From the NCBI RefSeq assembly GCF_001766235.1, contig NZ_CP015164.1:930001-994000 (forward strand): a stretch of 64,000 nt of DNA, given 5' to 3'. The translations under genes were made by a program, and so were the position numbers. Below are positions 39,488 through 48,923 of the stretch, in pieces. This DNA is from Acetobacter ascendens. GTDB lineage: Bacteria > Pseudomonadota > Alphaproteobacteria > Acetobacterales > Acetobacteraceae. Positions within the stretch are counted from its first letter, which is position 1, and each line of letters starts with the position of its first letter. The notes below the pieces were generated by a model. It was not told the DNA's origin. It made no database searches and worked only from the letters and a program-made list of their open reading frames with translations.

Positions 39488-39790
39488 TTAGAGTTCAATA
39501 TCCACTTCACGAATACCAGCGCGCTGTGCGGCATCCGGGTGGCCTTGGTGGAAAGGCTCATCAGCAAGTAGTTTCACATCGCTCAGTTCAGACACAGCAA
39601 GGCAATCCCACTGCCCCTGAGCTGGCACACGTTTTTCATGAGTATCCACACCACGATACATCAGTACTTTTTCTACACCATCCCCTTTGCCCAAAGCGTG
39701 TGGGGACCCTACCTGCGGCTTGTCATGAAGCGTAAAAGCCACGACTTTTTTCTGTTCAATAGCAGTCCGTAAAATGCTGTAAGCTGACAT
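39488..39790 (-). CDS. Small hypothetical protein, WYL-like sequence
   Basis: 100 residues from ATG 39790 (MSAYSILRTAIEQKKVVAFTLHD), preceded by AGAGGAAAC. The pattern AIEQKKVVAF followed by SPHALG and VLMYRG recalls the Sm-like core of WYL domains, which bind ligands or nucleic acid. It lacks the DNA-binding domain of WYL regulators, and the call is by pattern only. It faces thiD convergently. Confidence 0.6.
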   Translation of the reverse strand: MSAYSILRTAIEQKKVVAFTLHDKPQVGSPHALGKGDGVEKVLMYRGVDTHEKRVPAQGQWDCLAVSELSDVKLLADEPFHQGHPDAAQRAGIREVDIEL

Positions 39791-40032
39791 GGTTTGTTTC
39801 CTCTTTGCAGGAATAACTGTCTGACCTGAATTCGGTTTCGAAATACAGGGAGCCGATAAAGACTTCATGCAGGTCTTTTATTGGGTTACGCCCCTTCATT
39901 CACAAAAGCGATAGAGTTGAGATAGGAGCAGCTATACCTGCCCTCACAACAGAACAGCCTTGTTGATCTTTGGTATGTGCCAGTTTACAGCCCGTTGTGT
40001 GAACGTGGTTCTTGTGTGTCACTTACTCTTTC

Positions 40033-40062
40033 TTGACAAAAGGCAAATTATCTTCCTTTAAC
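40033..40062 (+). promoter_or_regulatory. Possible sigma-70-type promoter
   Basis: TTGACA at 40033 and TTTAAC at 40057 are separated by 18 bases, 25 bases before the preferred start of the DUF2946-like gene. The -35 is perfect; the -10 is weak. It may drive the downstream genes. Confidence 0.35.
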
Positions 40063-40086
40063 AAGTACACAATTTGGAGAGGATTT

Positions 40087-40554
40087 TTGTCTAGATCAGC
40101 CACCATGCACGCAAAAATGTGCCTGTTTGCCAGCCGATGGCTGGTGGTCATTTGTGTGATGGTAGGGCTTGTTGGGCAGCTTTTCCTCCAAAGCCATGCG
40201 CAACTTGGGGAAATGCCCCGTGTTACGCTTGAACGCCTTACCGGCCTTCATATTGGTCCTGCACTTAAAAGCCCGGCATGTCCTGATATGGATGATGCTA
40301 TGGTGATGCCTGTGGATGATGATGGGCATGATCCCACACACCATTCGCATGATGACAATGGGTTTTGCCCTCTTTGCCCCTTACTGCAACTGCCAGATAT
40401 CGCCTTTATCGGGGTTTTTGTTGCCTTAAGCATTATGCTGCTGGCAAAGCGGCAGATCTATCATGATCGCGCACCACGGGCTCCACCTGCCGGTGTTTTT
40501 ACGGGCCTTCCCCATACACGTGGGCCGCCTTCTTCCCTGTCATGTCTTTACTGA
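40087..40554 (+). CDS. DUF2946-like small membrane protein
   Basis: About 155 residues from TTG 40087, which has GGAGAGGA just upstream; ATG 40105 (MHAKMCLFASRW) is the alternative. There is an N-terminal helix (LVVICVMVGLVGQLFLQSHAQ). A His/Asp-rich loop with HDPTHHSHDDN leads straight into the CPLCP motif of DUF2946 proteins, and a second helix (IAFIGVFVALSIMLLAK) follows. The family often sits beside TonB-dependent receptors and copper genes; its function is unknown. The His/Cys cluster suggests metal binding (inference). A receptor gene follows 136 bases later. Confidence 0.75.
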   Translation: MSRSATMHAKMCLFASRWLVVICVMVGLVGQLFLQSHAQLGEMPRVTLERLTGLHIGPALKSPACPDMDDAMVMPVDDDGHDPTHHSHDDNGFCPLCPLLQLPDIAFIGVFVALSIMLLAKRQIYHDRAPRAPPAGVFTGLPHTRGPPSSLSCLY

Positions 40555-40690
40555 CAGGAACACGTTTTTGCGGCTGCTATCTGTAATATAGCACCTGTAT
40601 TCCCGCCTTATGCGGGAACCAGCCTTAAGGGCTGGATACATCAACCTGCCCTGTCAGCCTTTATGTATGACGCTGTCAGGACAGATAGGT

Positions 40691-42937
40691 ATGTCTCGTA
40701 TTTTTCGAACACTTCCATGTTTTGGGGTTATGGTAGGCGGTCTTACGCTTATCTGTGCGCCAGCTTCGGCTGCTTCGCCCCCCGCTTCTTGCACGCCAAC
40801 CTCAGCCAGTGTGCCTAAAAAGTGCAGTGCTTCTGGGCCTTCATGCGGGTGTTCATCTTCGGCATATCACGCATCCGCAGAAACAACCCATCAGAATATT
40901 ACTGTATACGGATCTGGCTCCCGACATTCCTACACTGCGCCAACAATAGAAGCATGGGGAAAAACGCCGGTTGCACTGAAGGATATTCCCCAGTCTGTAT
41001 CCGTCATTACGCAGCAGCGTATGGAAGATTCCAACATGCTGACAATGACAGACGCTATGCGCCAGATTAACGGTATTCGGGTTATGCCGGCCTCTACAGC
41101 CAATTCAAATTTCTACTCACGCGGGTACCAGCTCACAACTTCTGTAGATGGCACGCCAAACGCTTCTGGAACGTTGAATAACGCCAGTTTTGATCTTTCC
41201 ATGTATGATCGTATCGAGGTGCTGCGCGGGTCTTCTGGTCTGTTACAGGGGGCTGGTGGCGCGGGTGGCGTTGTAAATGAAGTAACTAAAAAACCGGGGC
41301 AGGATTTTGCGCTAAGCGGTGCCGCCAGTGTTGGCAGTTTTAACAATTACCGTGCTGATGTGGATATGACGGTAGCGCTCAACAAATCCAAAACCCTTCG
41401 CTTCCGCACGGCTGATCTGTTTGAAGATAATGATTACTTTTACAAATACGCCCATACCCGCAAATGGCAGACCTATGGGGTGCTGGAGTGGGATATAACC
41501 CCGCGCACCACCTTTATGGTTTCTCACGCAGCGCAACAGCAGGATAATCAGGCCCCCTATTACGGTTTGCCGCTGACAACGGCCAATACGTTATGGTCTG
41601 GCAGCCGCTCGGCAAACCCCAGCCAGAGTTGGGGGTATGCCAATTATATGACCCAACAGACCATTGCCTCGCTTAACCAGAAACTCTGGGGGGATTGGTC
41701 AGCAACTGCACGCGGCACATTTTATGATCAAAGTTACAAGACGCTTTATAACGAGCCGTGGAACCAGATAGACCCCAGCACAGGAACTCTACAGTATCAG
41801 GATCAGGGTATTGCCGCTTTTAAAGGTACGAATGAATCACGCTCTGCGGATATTTATGCCCAAGGTAGTTTCCATTTTCTAAACCGCACGCATCATGCGC
41901 TTTTCGGGTTTAACTATAATTCGTACGAACAGGTTACGCAGTATGCCAACAACAACTGTAACGCCATCTATAATGATGTGAGTATAAACAACACGGATGT
42001 TGTTAAAAAACCCGCGGCAAGCTGTTTTAACTATGCCACAAACGCCAATGGCTGGGGCACGGATGATTACGCCTATCAATGGGGATTTTATGGCCAGCTC
42101 CGGTTTGAACTTACCAAAAAACTCTCTCTTATTCTGGGCGGTCGTGCCTCACGCTATTATGAGAAACTTCGGGATATTGCCCCCGCACCAGCAACACAAT
42201 GGCAGACAACATCTAACATACATGGGGAACTTACGCCTTATCTGGGAGCAGTTTACCAGATTACACCTCATATCTCCTGGTATGCCAGTTACTCCAGTAT
42301 TTTCACCCCTTCTGTGGGCAAGGAAACGTATCACGGGGGCGGGCTAACGCCCCAGCGTGGCAATCAGATTGAAACAGGATTTAAAGCAGAATATTTTCAT
42401 GGTCGGTTGAATATATCTTCCGCACTGTTCCGGATGGAAAGTGTGAACCAACCGGTGCAAGATCCACTGCATTCACAGTTTTACGTCACCACCGGCCCTA
42501 TTCGTCGCCAAGGATGGGAAATGCAGATTGATGGGCAAATCCTGCCTAATCTGGATGTTTCCATTGGCTATACGTATCTGGATACCAAAGTTTCTAATTC
42601 CCGCGTAAGCGATTTTGGCGGTGTTTACTCCCCTCATCACATGTTCAAATCCTGGGTGCATTACACCGTGCCAGATGGACGGCTTAAAGACCTGAACATA
42701 GGGGTTGGGCTAGACGCCAATAGCAATCTGCGCGGAAGTTACGCCACCACCGTGCAAGGGGGGTACATGACGATGGACGGCATGATTGGTTACAAGATCA
42801 ACCGTAATCTGCGCCTGCAACTGAATGCGTATAACCTGACAAACCGCCATTATTATGAACGTGCCAGTGGTATATGGCAGTTCAACATTCCCGCAGCCCC
42901 TCGCAATTTCATGGCAACGCTTCGTGCTACGTACTGA
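40691..42937 (+). CDS. TonB-dependent siderophore-type receptor
   Basis: About 748 residues from ATG 40691 (MSRIFRTLPCFGVMVGG); an ATG at 40610 is also in frame. A signal peptide ends near ICAPASA. The mature N-terminus is unusual: ~35 residues with five Cys, including PKKCSASGPSCGCSSS. The plug domain follows: ENITVYGSG-like TonB box region, LKDIPQSVSVITQQRM, YDRIEVLRGSSGLLQGAGGAGGVVNEVTKKP. A 22-strand barrel ends in FMATLRATY with the terminal aromatic. It resembles FpvA/FhuE-type receptors for ferric siderophores. Transport needs TonB-ExbBD, which is encoded at the window start. Ligand unknown. Confidence 0.92.
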   Translation: MSRIFRTLPCFGVMVGGLTLICAPASAASPPASCTPTSASVPKKCSASGPSCGCSSSAYHASAETTHQNITVYGSGSRHSYTAPTIEAWGKTPVALKDIPQSVSVITQQRMEDSNMLTMTDAMRQINGIRVMPASTANSNFYSRGYQLTTSVDGTPNASGTLNNASFDLSMYDRIEVLRGSSGLLQGAGGAGGVVNEVTKKPGQDFALSGAASVGSFNNYRADVDMTVALNKSKTLRFRTADLFEDNDYFYKYAHTRKWQTYGVLEWDITPRTTFMVSHAAQQQDNQAPYYGLPLTTANTLWSGSRSANPSQSWGYANYMTQQTIASLNQKLWGDWSATARGTFYDQSYKTLYNEPWNQIDPSTGTLQYQDQGIAAFKGTNESRSADIYAQGSFHFLNRTHHALFGFNYNSYEQVTQYANNNCNAIYNDVSINNTDVVKKPAASCFNYATNANGWGTDDYAYQWGFYGQLRFELTKKLSLILGGRASRYYEKLRDIAPAPATQWQTTSNIHGELTPYLGAVYQITPHISWYASYSSIFTPSVGKETYHGGGLTPQRGNQIETGFKAEYFHGRLNISSALFRMESVNQPVQDPLHSQFYVTTGPIRRQGWEMQIDGQILPNLDVSIGYTYLDTKVSNSRVSDFGGVYSPHHMFKSWVHYTVPDGRLKDLNIGVGLDANSNLRGSYATTVQGGYMTMDGMIGYKINRNLRLQLNAYNLTNRHYYERASGIWQFNIPAAPRNFMATLRATY

Positions 42938-44627
42938 TACCTCATCTCCTTCCCACTCCCTTTCAGACTGGAAAATTCTGTTTCCTTTTTGGGTATCTGC
43001 AGAAAAGTGGAAAGCATGGGGGCTGCTGGGGCTAATTATTGGGCTTTCGCTGCTTTATGTGCGCACTGCCGTATGGTTTGGCATTTGGGACCAGAAGTTT
43101 TTTGATGCCTTTTTTGCATTCCATGTAAGCAAAGCTCTGGGCTTGCTGCCGGTTTATATTGCGGCTTGCGTGCTTTCGGCTGGCATTTATGTGCTGCAAA
43201 CCTATCTGACTCAGATCCTTTCCATGCGTTGGCGCTTATGGAACACAAAGATTTATCTGCAACACTATTTGAAAGACACAACCTATTACCGTTTGGAGCA
43301 TGATGCCGCACAGGCAGATAACCCAGACCAGCGTATTGCAGATGATCTTGCACAAATGACAAACCTTGTTCTCAAACTTGGGTTGGATGCGATTCAGGCT
43401 GTGATGACGTTGCTGTCATTCTCTATTGTTTTATGGGAAATTGGCGGCGCGTTATCTGTACCACTTTGGGGGCATATCTATCATATTCCCGGCTATCTGT
43501 TTTTTGGAACAGTTCTTGCTTCTGTATTGGTTTCCTTTGTTATAGAAAAAGCAGGTGGCCCGTTAGTTAATGCCGATTATCAGCAACAACATTATGATGC
43601 TGATTTACGTGCAAGCCTGCTTGATTTGCGGCGCAATTCTGAACAGGTTGCGTTTTATAAAGGGGAAGATGCAGAGCATCTGCGCTTTTCCACCCACCTT
43701 TCCCATATTGCCAAAAACTGGCGTAAGGTTGTGCATTACACGTGGCGCGCCAATTTTGTGGGAACGTTTTATAATCAAACAGCTTCCATTATTTTATGGG
43801 TTTTGCTTGTGCCCAAAATTATGGTGCATGCGCTCACTTTTGGCGCTTATGCGCGTATTAATGCAGCTTTCATGCAGGTTCGGAGCAGCTTGCAATGGTT
43901 TGTTGATAATTATACAGATCTGGCCAGCCTGCGTTCTACACTGCAACGCCTTGCTGAATTTGAACGCATAATACAGCAGAAATCCATACCCGGCATTGTG
44001 TGTAAACCCACAAACCAAAACACAGTTTCAACCCATAATCTGGTTCTTAACCTGCCTTCCGGGCAGACACTTCTGGATTTTGGCAGCCTGACATTTCAAG
44101 CTGGCGAGCGATGGGCCATTTATGGTGCATCAGGCAGCGGGAAGAGCACATTTTTACGCAGTTTAGCCGGGTTATGGCCATATGGCAGTGGAGAAGTATG
44201 CCTTAACAGCCCAAAAGCCATGTTTGTTCCGCAGCAAAGTTACGTGCCAGCGGGGTCTTTGCGGCAAGCCCTCTCTTACCCCTTGCCCCCAGAGCAGCAT
44301 GACCTCCACGCGTATGAAGTAGCACTTCATGCGACAAATCTGGGTGGTTATGTGTCTCGTCTGGATGAAGAGCAAGTATGGGGGAATATTTTGTCTGGCG
44401 GGGAGCAACAGCGCTTGGCCTTGGCCCGGGCTTTTCTATTTTGTCCTTCCATTCTGTTTCTGGATGAAGCCACTGCTGCACTGGATGCGGACAATGAGCG
44501 CTGTTTATATGATGCGTTATTAACTTTTTTGCCGAATTGCACAATTATTAGTGTGACACACCATCAAGCGCTGCAAGATTATCATCAAAAACAAATTATT
44601 TTGCAAAATGGCAGGGCTTTCTTTTAA
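42924..44627 (+). CDS. SbmA/BacA-like ABC transporter, membrane and ATPase domains fused (YddA type)
   Basis: This inner-membrane protein has ~567 residues. The N-terminal half has helices and the SbmA/BacA-like core (WRLWNTKIYLQHYLKDTTYYRLE, DNPDQRIADDLAQMT, LRRNSEQVAFYKGE). The C-terminal ATPase has Walker A GASGSGKST, signature LSGGEQQRL and Walker B ILFLDEATAALD. I prefer GTG 42924, overlapping the receptor stop by 14 bases; ATG 42855 is in frame but would overlap by 83 bases. Family members move peptides, cobalamin-like compounds or fatty acids. Coupling to the receptor suggests uptake of the same ligand (inference). Confidence 0.85.
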   Translation: MLRTDTSSPSHSLSDWKILFPFWVSAEKWKAWGLLGLIIGLSLLYVRTAVWFGIWDQKFFDAFFAFHVSKALGLLPVYIAACVLSAGIYVLQTYLTQILSMRWRLWNTKIYLQHYLKDTTYYRLEHDAAQADNPDQRIADDLAQMTNLVLKLGLDAIQAVMTLLSFSIVLWEIGGALSVPLWGHIYHIPGYLFFGTVLASVLVSFVIEKAGGPLVNADYQQQHYDADLRASLLDLRRNSEQVAFYKGEDAEHLRFSTHLSHIAKNWRKVVHYTWRANFVGTFYNQTASIILWVLLVPKIMVHALTFGAYARINAAFMQVRSSLQWFVDNYTDLASLRSTLQRLAEFERIIQQKSIPGIVCKPTNQNTVSTHNLVLNLPSGQTLLDFGSLTFQAGERWAIYGASGSGKSTFLRSLAGLWPYGSGEVCLNSPKAMFVPQQSYVPAGSLRQALSYPLPPEQHDLHAYEVALHATNLGGYVSRLDEEQVWGNILSGGEQQRLALARAFLFCPSILFLDEATAALDADNERCLYDALLTFLPNCTIISVTHHQALQDYHQKQIILQNGRAFF

Positions 44628-44656
44628 CCCTTGGCAAACGAGAGGAGAAACCGTTT

Positions 44657-45412
44657 ATGCCTATTCGCATCGGCGTTGCGGGCTGGTCGGTTCCTACCAA
44701 ACTTGCGGCAGAGTTTCCTTCAACCGGCACGCATCTTGAGCGCTATGGTACGCGTTTTTCTGCTGTGGAGATTAACAGCAGTTTCTATCGTCCTCATCAG
44801 CACAAAACTTACGTGCGTTGGGCGGCAAGCGTACCGCCGGACTTCCGTTTTTCCGTCAAACTCCCCAAGGTAATTACGCATGAGCAGCGCTTTATAGGGT
44901 GTCAGGATCTTGTCGCGCGCTTTGCTGAGGAAACCAGCGGTTTGGGCGATAAGCGTGGCCCTGTTTTGGTGCAACTTCCTCCTAGTTTTGCTTATCCCGG
45001 AGATATTGCAGAACAGTTTCTTCATGCTCTGAAAGTTATCATCAATGGCCCGGTTGTGCTGGAACCAAGGCATGTTAGCTGGTTTCAGCCAGAAGTGGAT
45101 CTTATGCTAAAAAGGCAGCATGTCTCACGGGTTGCGGCAGATCCGGCTAGATTTGCTTCTGCTGCACAGCCCGGAGGATGGGATGGTCTTGCCTATTTTC
45201 GGCTGCATGGTTTCCCGCATATTTATGAATCATTGTATAGTGCGGAATCTGTACAGGCACATGCAAACAGTATTGCTGCGTTGAGCGCATGTGGCACGGA
45301 TGTCTGGACAATTTATGATAATACTACCTTTGGTGCTGCCACACAGAATGCACTTGAACTGATAGAGGCATTGCAGGTGTTGAAACCTTTACCTGCAGCC
45401 AGCACGGATTAA
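44657..45412 (+). CDS. DUF72 family protein (YecE-like)
   Basis: This 251-residue cytosolic protein has a TIM-barrel-like fold, judging by IRIGVAGWSVP at the N-terminus, the NSSFYRPHQHKTYVRWA segment, FRFSVKLPKVITHEQRF, GPVLVQLPPSFAY and YFRLHGFPHIYE. All are hallmarks of DUF72. Biochemical function is not established. AGAGGAGA lies upstream of ATG 44657. It follows the ABC transporter by 29 bases and may be in the same transcript. Confidence 0.9.
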   Translation: MPIRIGVAGWSVPTKLAAEFPSTGTHLERYGTRFSAVEINSSFYRPHQHKTYVRWAASVPPDFRFSVKLPKVITHEQRFIGCQDLVARFAEETSGLGDKRGPVLVQLPPSFAYPGDIAEQFLHALKVIINGPVVLEPRHVSWFQPEVDLMLKRQHVSRVAADPARFASAAQPGGWDGLAYFRLHGFPHIYESLYSAESVQAHANSIAALSACGTDVWTIYDNTTFGAATQNALELIEALQVLKPLPAASTD

Positions 45413-45432
45413 CGCGCCTTTGGAGCAAATAG

Positions 45433-46080
45433 ATGTGTAATCTCTATTCCATGACATCCAACCCACAGGCCATTCGCAAGGCAGCAAAGGTGGTGGCAGA
45501 TCATACAGGTAATCTTCAGCCATTGCCAGATATCTACCCCAACACCATGGCGCCAATTGTGCGTAATACAGCACAAGGACGGGAATTGGTGATGGCACGT
45601 TGGGGTATGCCCACTCCTCCAAACTACCTTAAAGGGCACAAGGTAGACCGGGGTGTGACCAACATCCGCCATCCGGCCTCTATGTGGTGGAAGCGTTGGG
45701 AGCATGTGGGGCATCGCTGCCTTGTGCCGCTAACAGCTTTTTCGGAACCCACTCGTTTGCCAGATGGTAAATCACAACCGGTATGGTTTGCCCGTAGCGA
45801 TAATGAACCTCTGGCATTTTTTGCCGGTATCTGGTGCCAGTGGACATCCGTGCGCAAACTGGCAGATGGAGAAACAACGGATGACCTTTTTGGGTTTCTG
45901 ACCACAGAAGCCAACCGAGAGGTTGGGGCAATTCACCCAAAGGCTATGCCGGTTATTCTCACACAGCCGGAAGAGCTGGACATATGGATGAATGCGCCAG
46001 CAGAAGAGGCCCTGCAGCTACAAAGACCCTTGCCAGATGGTGCGCTAAAGATGATTGCGCCAGCTAACGCCCCAAACTAA
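45433..46080 (+). CDS. SRAP/HMCES-family abasic-site protein (YedK-like)
   Basis: This 215-residue SOS-response-associated peptidase family protein carries the essential Cys at position 2 (MCNLYSMT), which forms a thiazolidine link with abasic sites in single-stranded DNA. Other family marks are ARWGMPTPP, NIRHPASMWWKRW, RCLVPLTAFSEP, FAGIWCQW and AIHPKAMPVIL, the last with the active-site His. It starts 20 bases after the DUF72 stop. Confidence 0.92.
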   Translation: MCNLYSMTSNPQAIRKAAKVVADHTGNLQPLPDIYPNTMAPIVRNTAQGRELVMARWGMPTPPNYLKGHKVDRGVTNIRHPASMWWKRWEHVGHRCLVPLTAFSEPTRLPDGKSQPVWFARSDNEPLAFFAGIWCQWTSVRKLADGETTDDLFGFLTTEANREVGAIHPKAMPVILTQPEELDIWMNAPAEEALQLQRPLPDGALKMIAPANAPN

Positions 46081-46135
46081 TCCTGCTTGCTATCGAGAAA
46101 AATGCAGATATCTGGCGCGCGAGAGCATCAGAGGC

Positions 46136-47452
46136 ATGGACAGCATGGCAAGTGGACACTATTTTCCGCCGGCCATGACTATTTCAGCCCGCCCTATCCA
46201 GATCGGCATTGGTTTCGGTACGACCAATAGTGTTATCGTTATCGCGCGCCCTGATCGTACCATCCAAACCATTTCTTTCCCCACGCCGGATGGTGGTTCC
46301 TCTCAAACCTGTCCCACACTTCTTGCTTTGTGGCAGGAAATGGAAGGGGGCAGGAGGCTGCTCCAGCGGGCCGTAGGTGCTTACGCTATTGAGGCGCATC
46401 TTGATGATCCGTCCGAAACGCGCCTTATCATGTCCATGAAGTCTTATCTGGCTCAAGCCAGCTTTCGTGAGACTCAGGTTTTTAGTCGGCGCCTTTCGTT
46501 GGAAAATCTGATTGCTACTTTTCTACAGGAATTGATGGCGCTTACAAATATTACCCCGGCAGAATGCCATGTTACGGTTGGGCGGCCGGTTCATTTTGTA
46601 GGCGAAAACGCAGATAACGCCTTGGGAGAAGCCCGGTTAAGGGCGGCATTTACGCAGGCCGGCTTTGCAGATGTTGCCGTTATGATGGAGCCAGAAGCTG
46701 CAGGTTGGCGCTTTATGCAGCGGCTAGATAGGCCCGCAACAGTGCTGGTTGGAGACTTTGGCGGCGGCACGAGTGACTTCTCAATCATGCGTTTTGATCC
46801 TGCCCGCAATCAACGGGCGCAACCACTTGGCCATACAGGTGTTGGGCTGGCTGGGGATCAGTTCGATTTTCGTATTATTGATAATGTTGTGGCCCCTTAC
46901 CTTGGGCGTGATTGCACATTCCGCATTATGGGAGGCGAGCCTCTTCCGGTGCCGATTGAATGGTACCACTCTCTGGCCCGCTGGCATCGCCTCTCTCTCA
47001 TGCGCACTCCGCGTATTCTTAATGAGATTGCAGACGTTGCCCGAACAGCTTCTGAGCCGGAAAAGCTGAAAAGTCTGATTGAGCTTGTGCGTGAGCAGCA
47101 TGGGCAGGAACTTTACAACGCGGTTTCTGCCATCAAGCGTGCTTTATCCTCTGCGGAAAGTGCTGAGCTTTCTTTCTCGCAACCCGGTCTGGATATTAAA
47201 GCGACCGTCTCACGCGCAGATTTCAACCGCTGGATTGCCCCAGATATTGCCAAACTTGGTGCCGGTATTGATCAGGCACTTAGCCAAGCCTCTCTTGCGC
47301 CAGAGCAGATTGACCGAGTGTTTCTAACAGGGGGCACATCTTTCGTGCCCGCAGTTCGGCAGCTCTTTACCTCTCGGTTTGGAGAAGATCGGGTTGAATT
47401 GGGCGGGGAGTTTGTTTCTGTTGCTGAAGGGCTGGCATTGGCCTCTGTGTAG
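46136..47452 (+). CDS. Short Hsp70-like chaperone (YegD type)
   Basis: About 438 residues from ATG 46136; ATG 46175 (MTISARPIQIGIGFGTTNS) is an alternative. Hsp70 ATPase motifs are clear: phosphate-1 IGFGTTNSVIVI, phosphate-2 VLVGDFGGGTSDFSIM, and adenosine motif VFLTGGTSFVPAVRQLF. It ends after the ATPase domain, so there is no peptide-binding domain or EEVD-like tail, as in E. coli YegD. Client proteins are unknown. The frame is open back to 46055, overlapping the SRAP gene, but those residues do not resemble Hsp70. Confidence 0.88.
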   Translation: MDSMASGHYFPPAMTISARPIQIGIGFGTTNSVIVIARPDRTIQTISFPTPDGGSSQTCPTLLALWQEMEGGRRLLQRAVGAYAIEAHLDDPSETRLIMSMKSYLAQASFRETQVFSRRLSLENLIATFLQELMALTNITPAECHVTVGRPVHFVGENADNALGEARLRAAFTQAGFADVAVMMEPEAAGWRFMQRLDRPATVLVGDFGGGTSDFSIMRFDPARNQRAQPLGHTGVGLAGDQFDFRIIDNVVAPYLGRDCTFRIMGGEPLPVPIEWYHSLARWHRLSLMRTPRILNEIADVARTASEPEKLKSLIELVREQHGQELYNAVSAIKRALSSAESAELSFSQPGLDIKATVSRADFNRWIAPDIAKLGAGIDQALSQASLAPEQIDRVFLTGGTSFVPAVRQLFTSRFGEDRVELGGEFVSVAEGLALASV

Positions 47453-47471
47453 CTCTTGATAGGGCTACACT

Positions 47472-48923
47472 TTACCCGCCTGAAACGACATGCAGGCGGA
47501 TGTAATTTTCCATCAGACGTTGTTGCAGGTTTAAAAGTTCAATCTCACTATCCAAATTTGCGAGTTGGCTGACAAGAAATTCCTCTTTGGATTCATCCCC
47601 ACGGCGGTAAGAGGCCTCTACCCTTTTTGTGCTGATTTTTGCATTTTCAGCCATCTGCACAGCATTTCCATACTGCGTGCGTGTCATATTATAATTGGCA
47701 AGTGCATCTTCTGTTTCTTTCCACGCATTCATCACCGTTCGCTTATATTCCAGCCCGGCGCTTTTTAGTTCAGATTGGCGTAATTCTACTTGCCGCGCAA
47801 TTTTACCACCTTCAAAAATAGGTAGTGTGAGTGTTGGGCCAAACTGGGTATTTCGTGCACCCCATCCAAATTCGGTTAAAGTTAACGCATCTATGGACAA
47901 TTCGCCGGAAAACGTAATTCGTGGGTAAAAATCTGCTCTGGCAATACCAACCATGGCCGAAGCTGCATGCAGTCTTTGTTCCGCCGCACGGATATCCGGC
48001 CGCGTTTTTACCAATACTGATGGAATTTTCAAAGGTTCTGGTGTGATCTGAGTATAATCAATAGGTAAAAAATTCTGATCATTCACAGATAAGGCGTCAG
48101 GGCGGTTATATACCAGCATGGAAAGTGCTCGGCGCACAGCCTGTTCCGCATTGTCCAGCTCCTGATACTTCATAAAAACTTTATGGAACTGGTTGCTTTG
48201 TTCAAGAAGAACTGTTTGTGAAATGAAACCCCGTTGGTATGAGACATTATTTATGTTTTCTATTTCTTTTAAAATATCCGATGCCTTTTTTTCTACCTCT
48301 ACCATTTGGGTAAGATTGACCCAGAGAAAATAGAGACGGCAGATTTCGGCCTCAAATGAAAGAGACACAGCATCAATATCATCTTGAAAGGCCTGACGGT
48401 TGGCATCCGCTACCTTTCGCATTAATTTATAGCGGCCCCATAGGTCTAACTCCCACGAGGCAAACATACCTGTGTTAAAATTACTATAAGAAACCCCTTT
48501 AGGCTCTAGATAAGATCCGCCCTGATCTAGCCCTAATAAAGGCCGCAATACATCCCCTATGCCTGCTGTAGATGTATAATTTCTGCTGTATCCTGCTGTA
48601 CCATTAATTTCGGGCATATTTGCTGCATAGGCGATTTTTGTTTCAATACGAGATGCCTGTAGCTTTTCATAAGCAATATTGATGTCAATATTTTCCTGTA
48701 GACCAATACTTACTAGATTATTTAACTTTGGTTGATTAAAATTCTGCCACCAATTTTTTTGTGTTTTACCATAAAATGATTGAGCTGGTGCATTCTCCCA
48801 TGTTTGTGGCAATGAGACTTTGGGGAGTGATGTTTTAGGTTGCAAGGAGCATGCACCCAGCAATACGGCTAGCGATAACAGTGCAATGCTATTTTTCTGG
48901 GATATAGAAAATATAAAAATCAT
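47472..48923 (-). CDS. NodT-family outer-membrane efflux lipoprotein (RND partner)
   Basis: 483 residues. It has a lipoprotein signal with lipobox LLGAC, then two outer-membrane-efflux domains (WWQNFNQPKLNNLVSIGLQENIDINIAYEKLQ, KTRPDIRAAEQRLHAASAMVGIARADFYP). The start ATG overlaps the permease stop by four bases (ATGA), so it was translationally coupled to the RND pump. The pump gene is now destroyed, so this channel may be an orphan. Composition is noticeably more AT-rich than neighbouring genes, suggesting that this efflux locus was acquired horizontally. Confidence 0.9.
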   Translation of the reverse strand: MIFIFSISQKNSIALLSLAVLLGACSLQPKTSLPKVSLPQTWENAPAQSFYGKTQKNWWQNFNQPKLNNLVSIGLQENIDINIAYEKLQASRIETKIAYAANMPEINGTAGYSRNYTSTAGIGDVLRPLLGLDQGGSYLEPKGVSYSNFNTGMFASWELDLWGRYKLMRKVADANRQAFQDDIDAVSLSFEAEICRLYFLWVNLTQMVEVEKKASDILKEIENINNVSYQRGFISQTVLLEQSNQFHKVFMKYQELDNAEQAVRRALSMLVYNRPDALSVNDQNFLPIDYTQITPEPLKIPSVLVKTRPDIRAAEQRLHAASAMVGIARADFYPRITFSGELSIDALTLTEFGWGARNTQFGPTLTLPIFEGGKIARQVELRQSELKSAGLEYKRTVMNAWKETEDALANYNMTRTQYGNAVQMAENAKISTKRVEASYRRGDESKEEFLVSQLANLDSEIELLNLQQRLMENYIRLHVVSGG

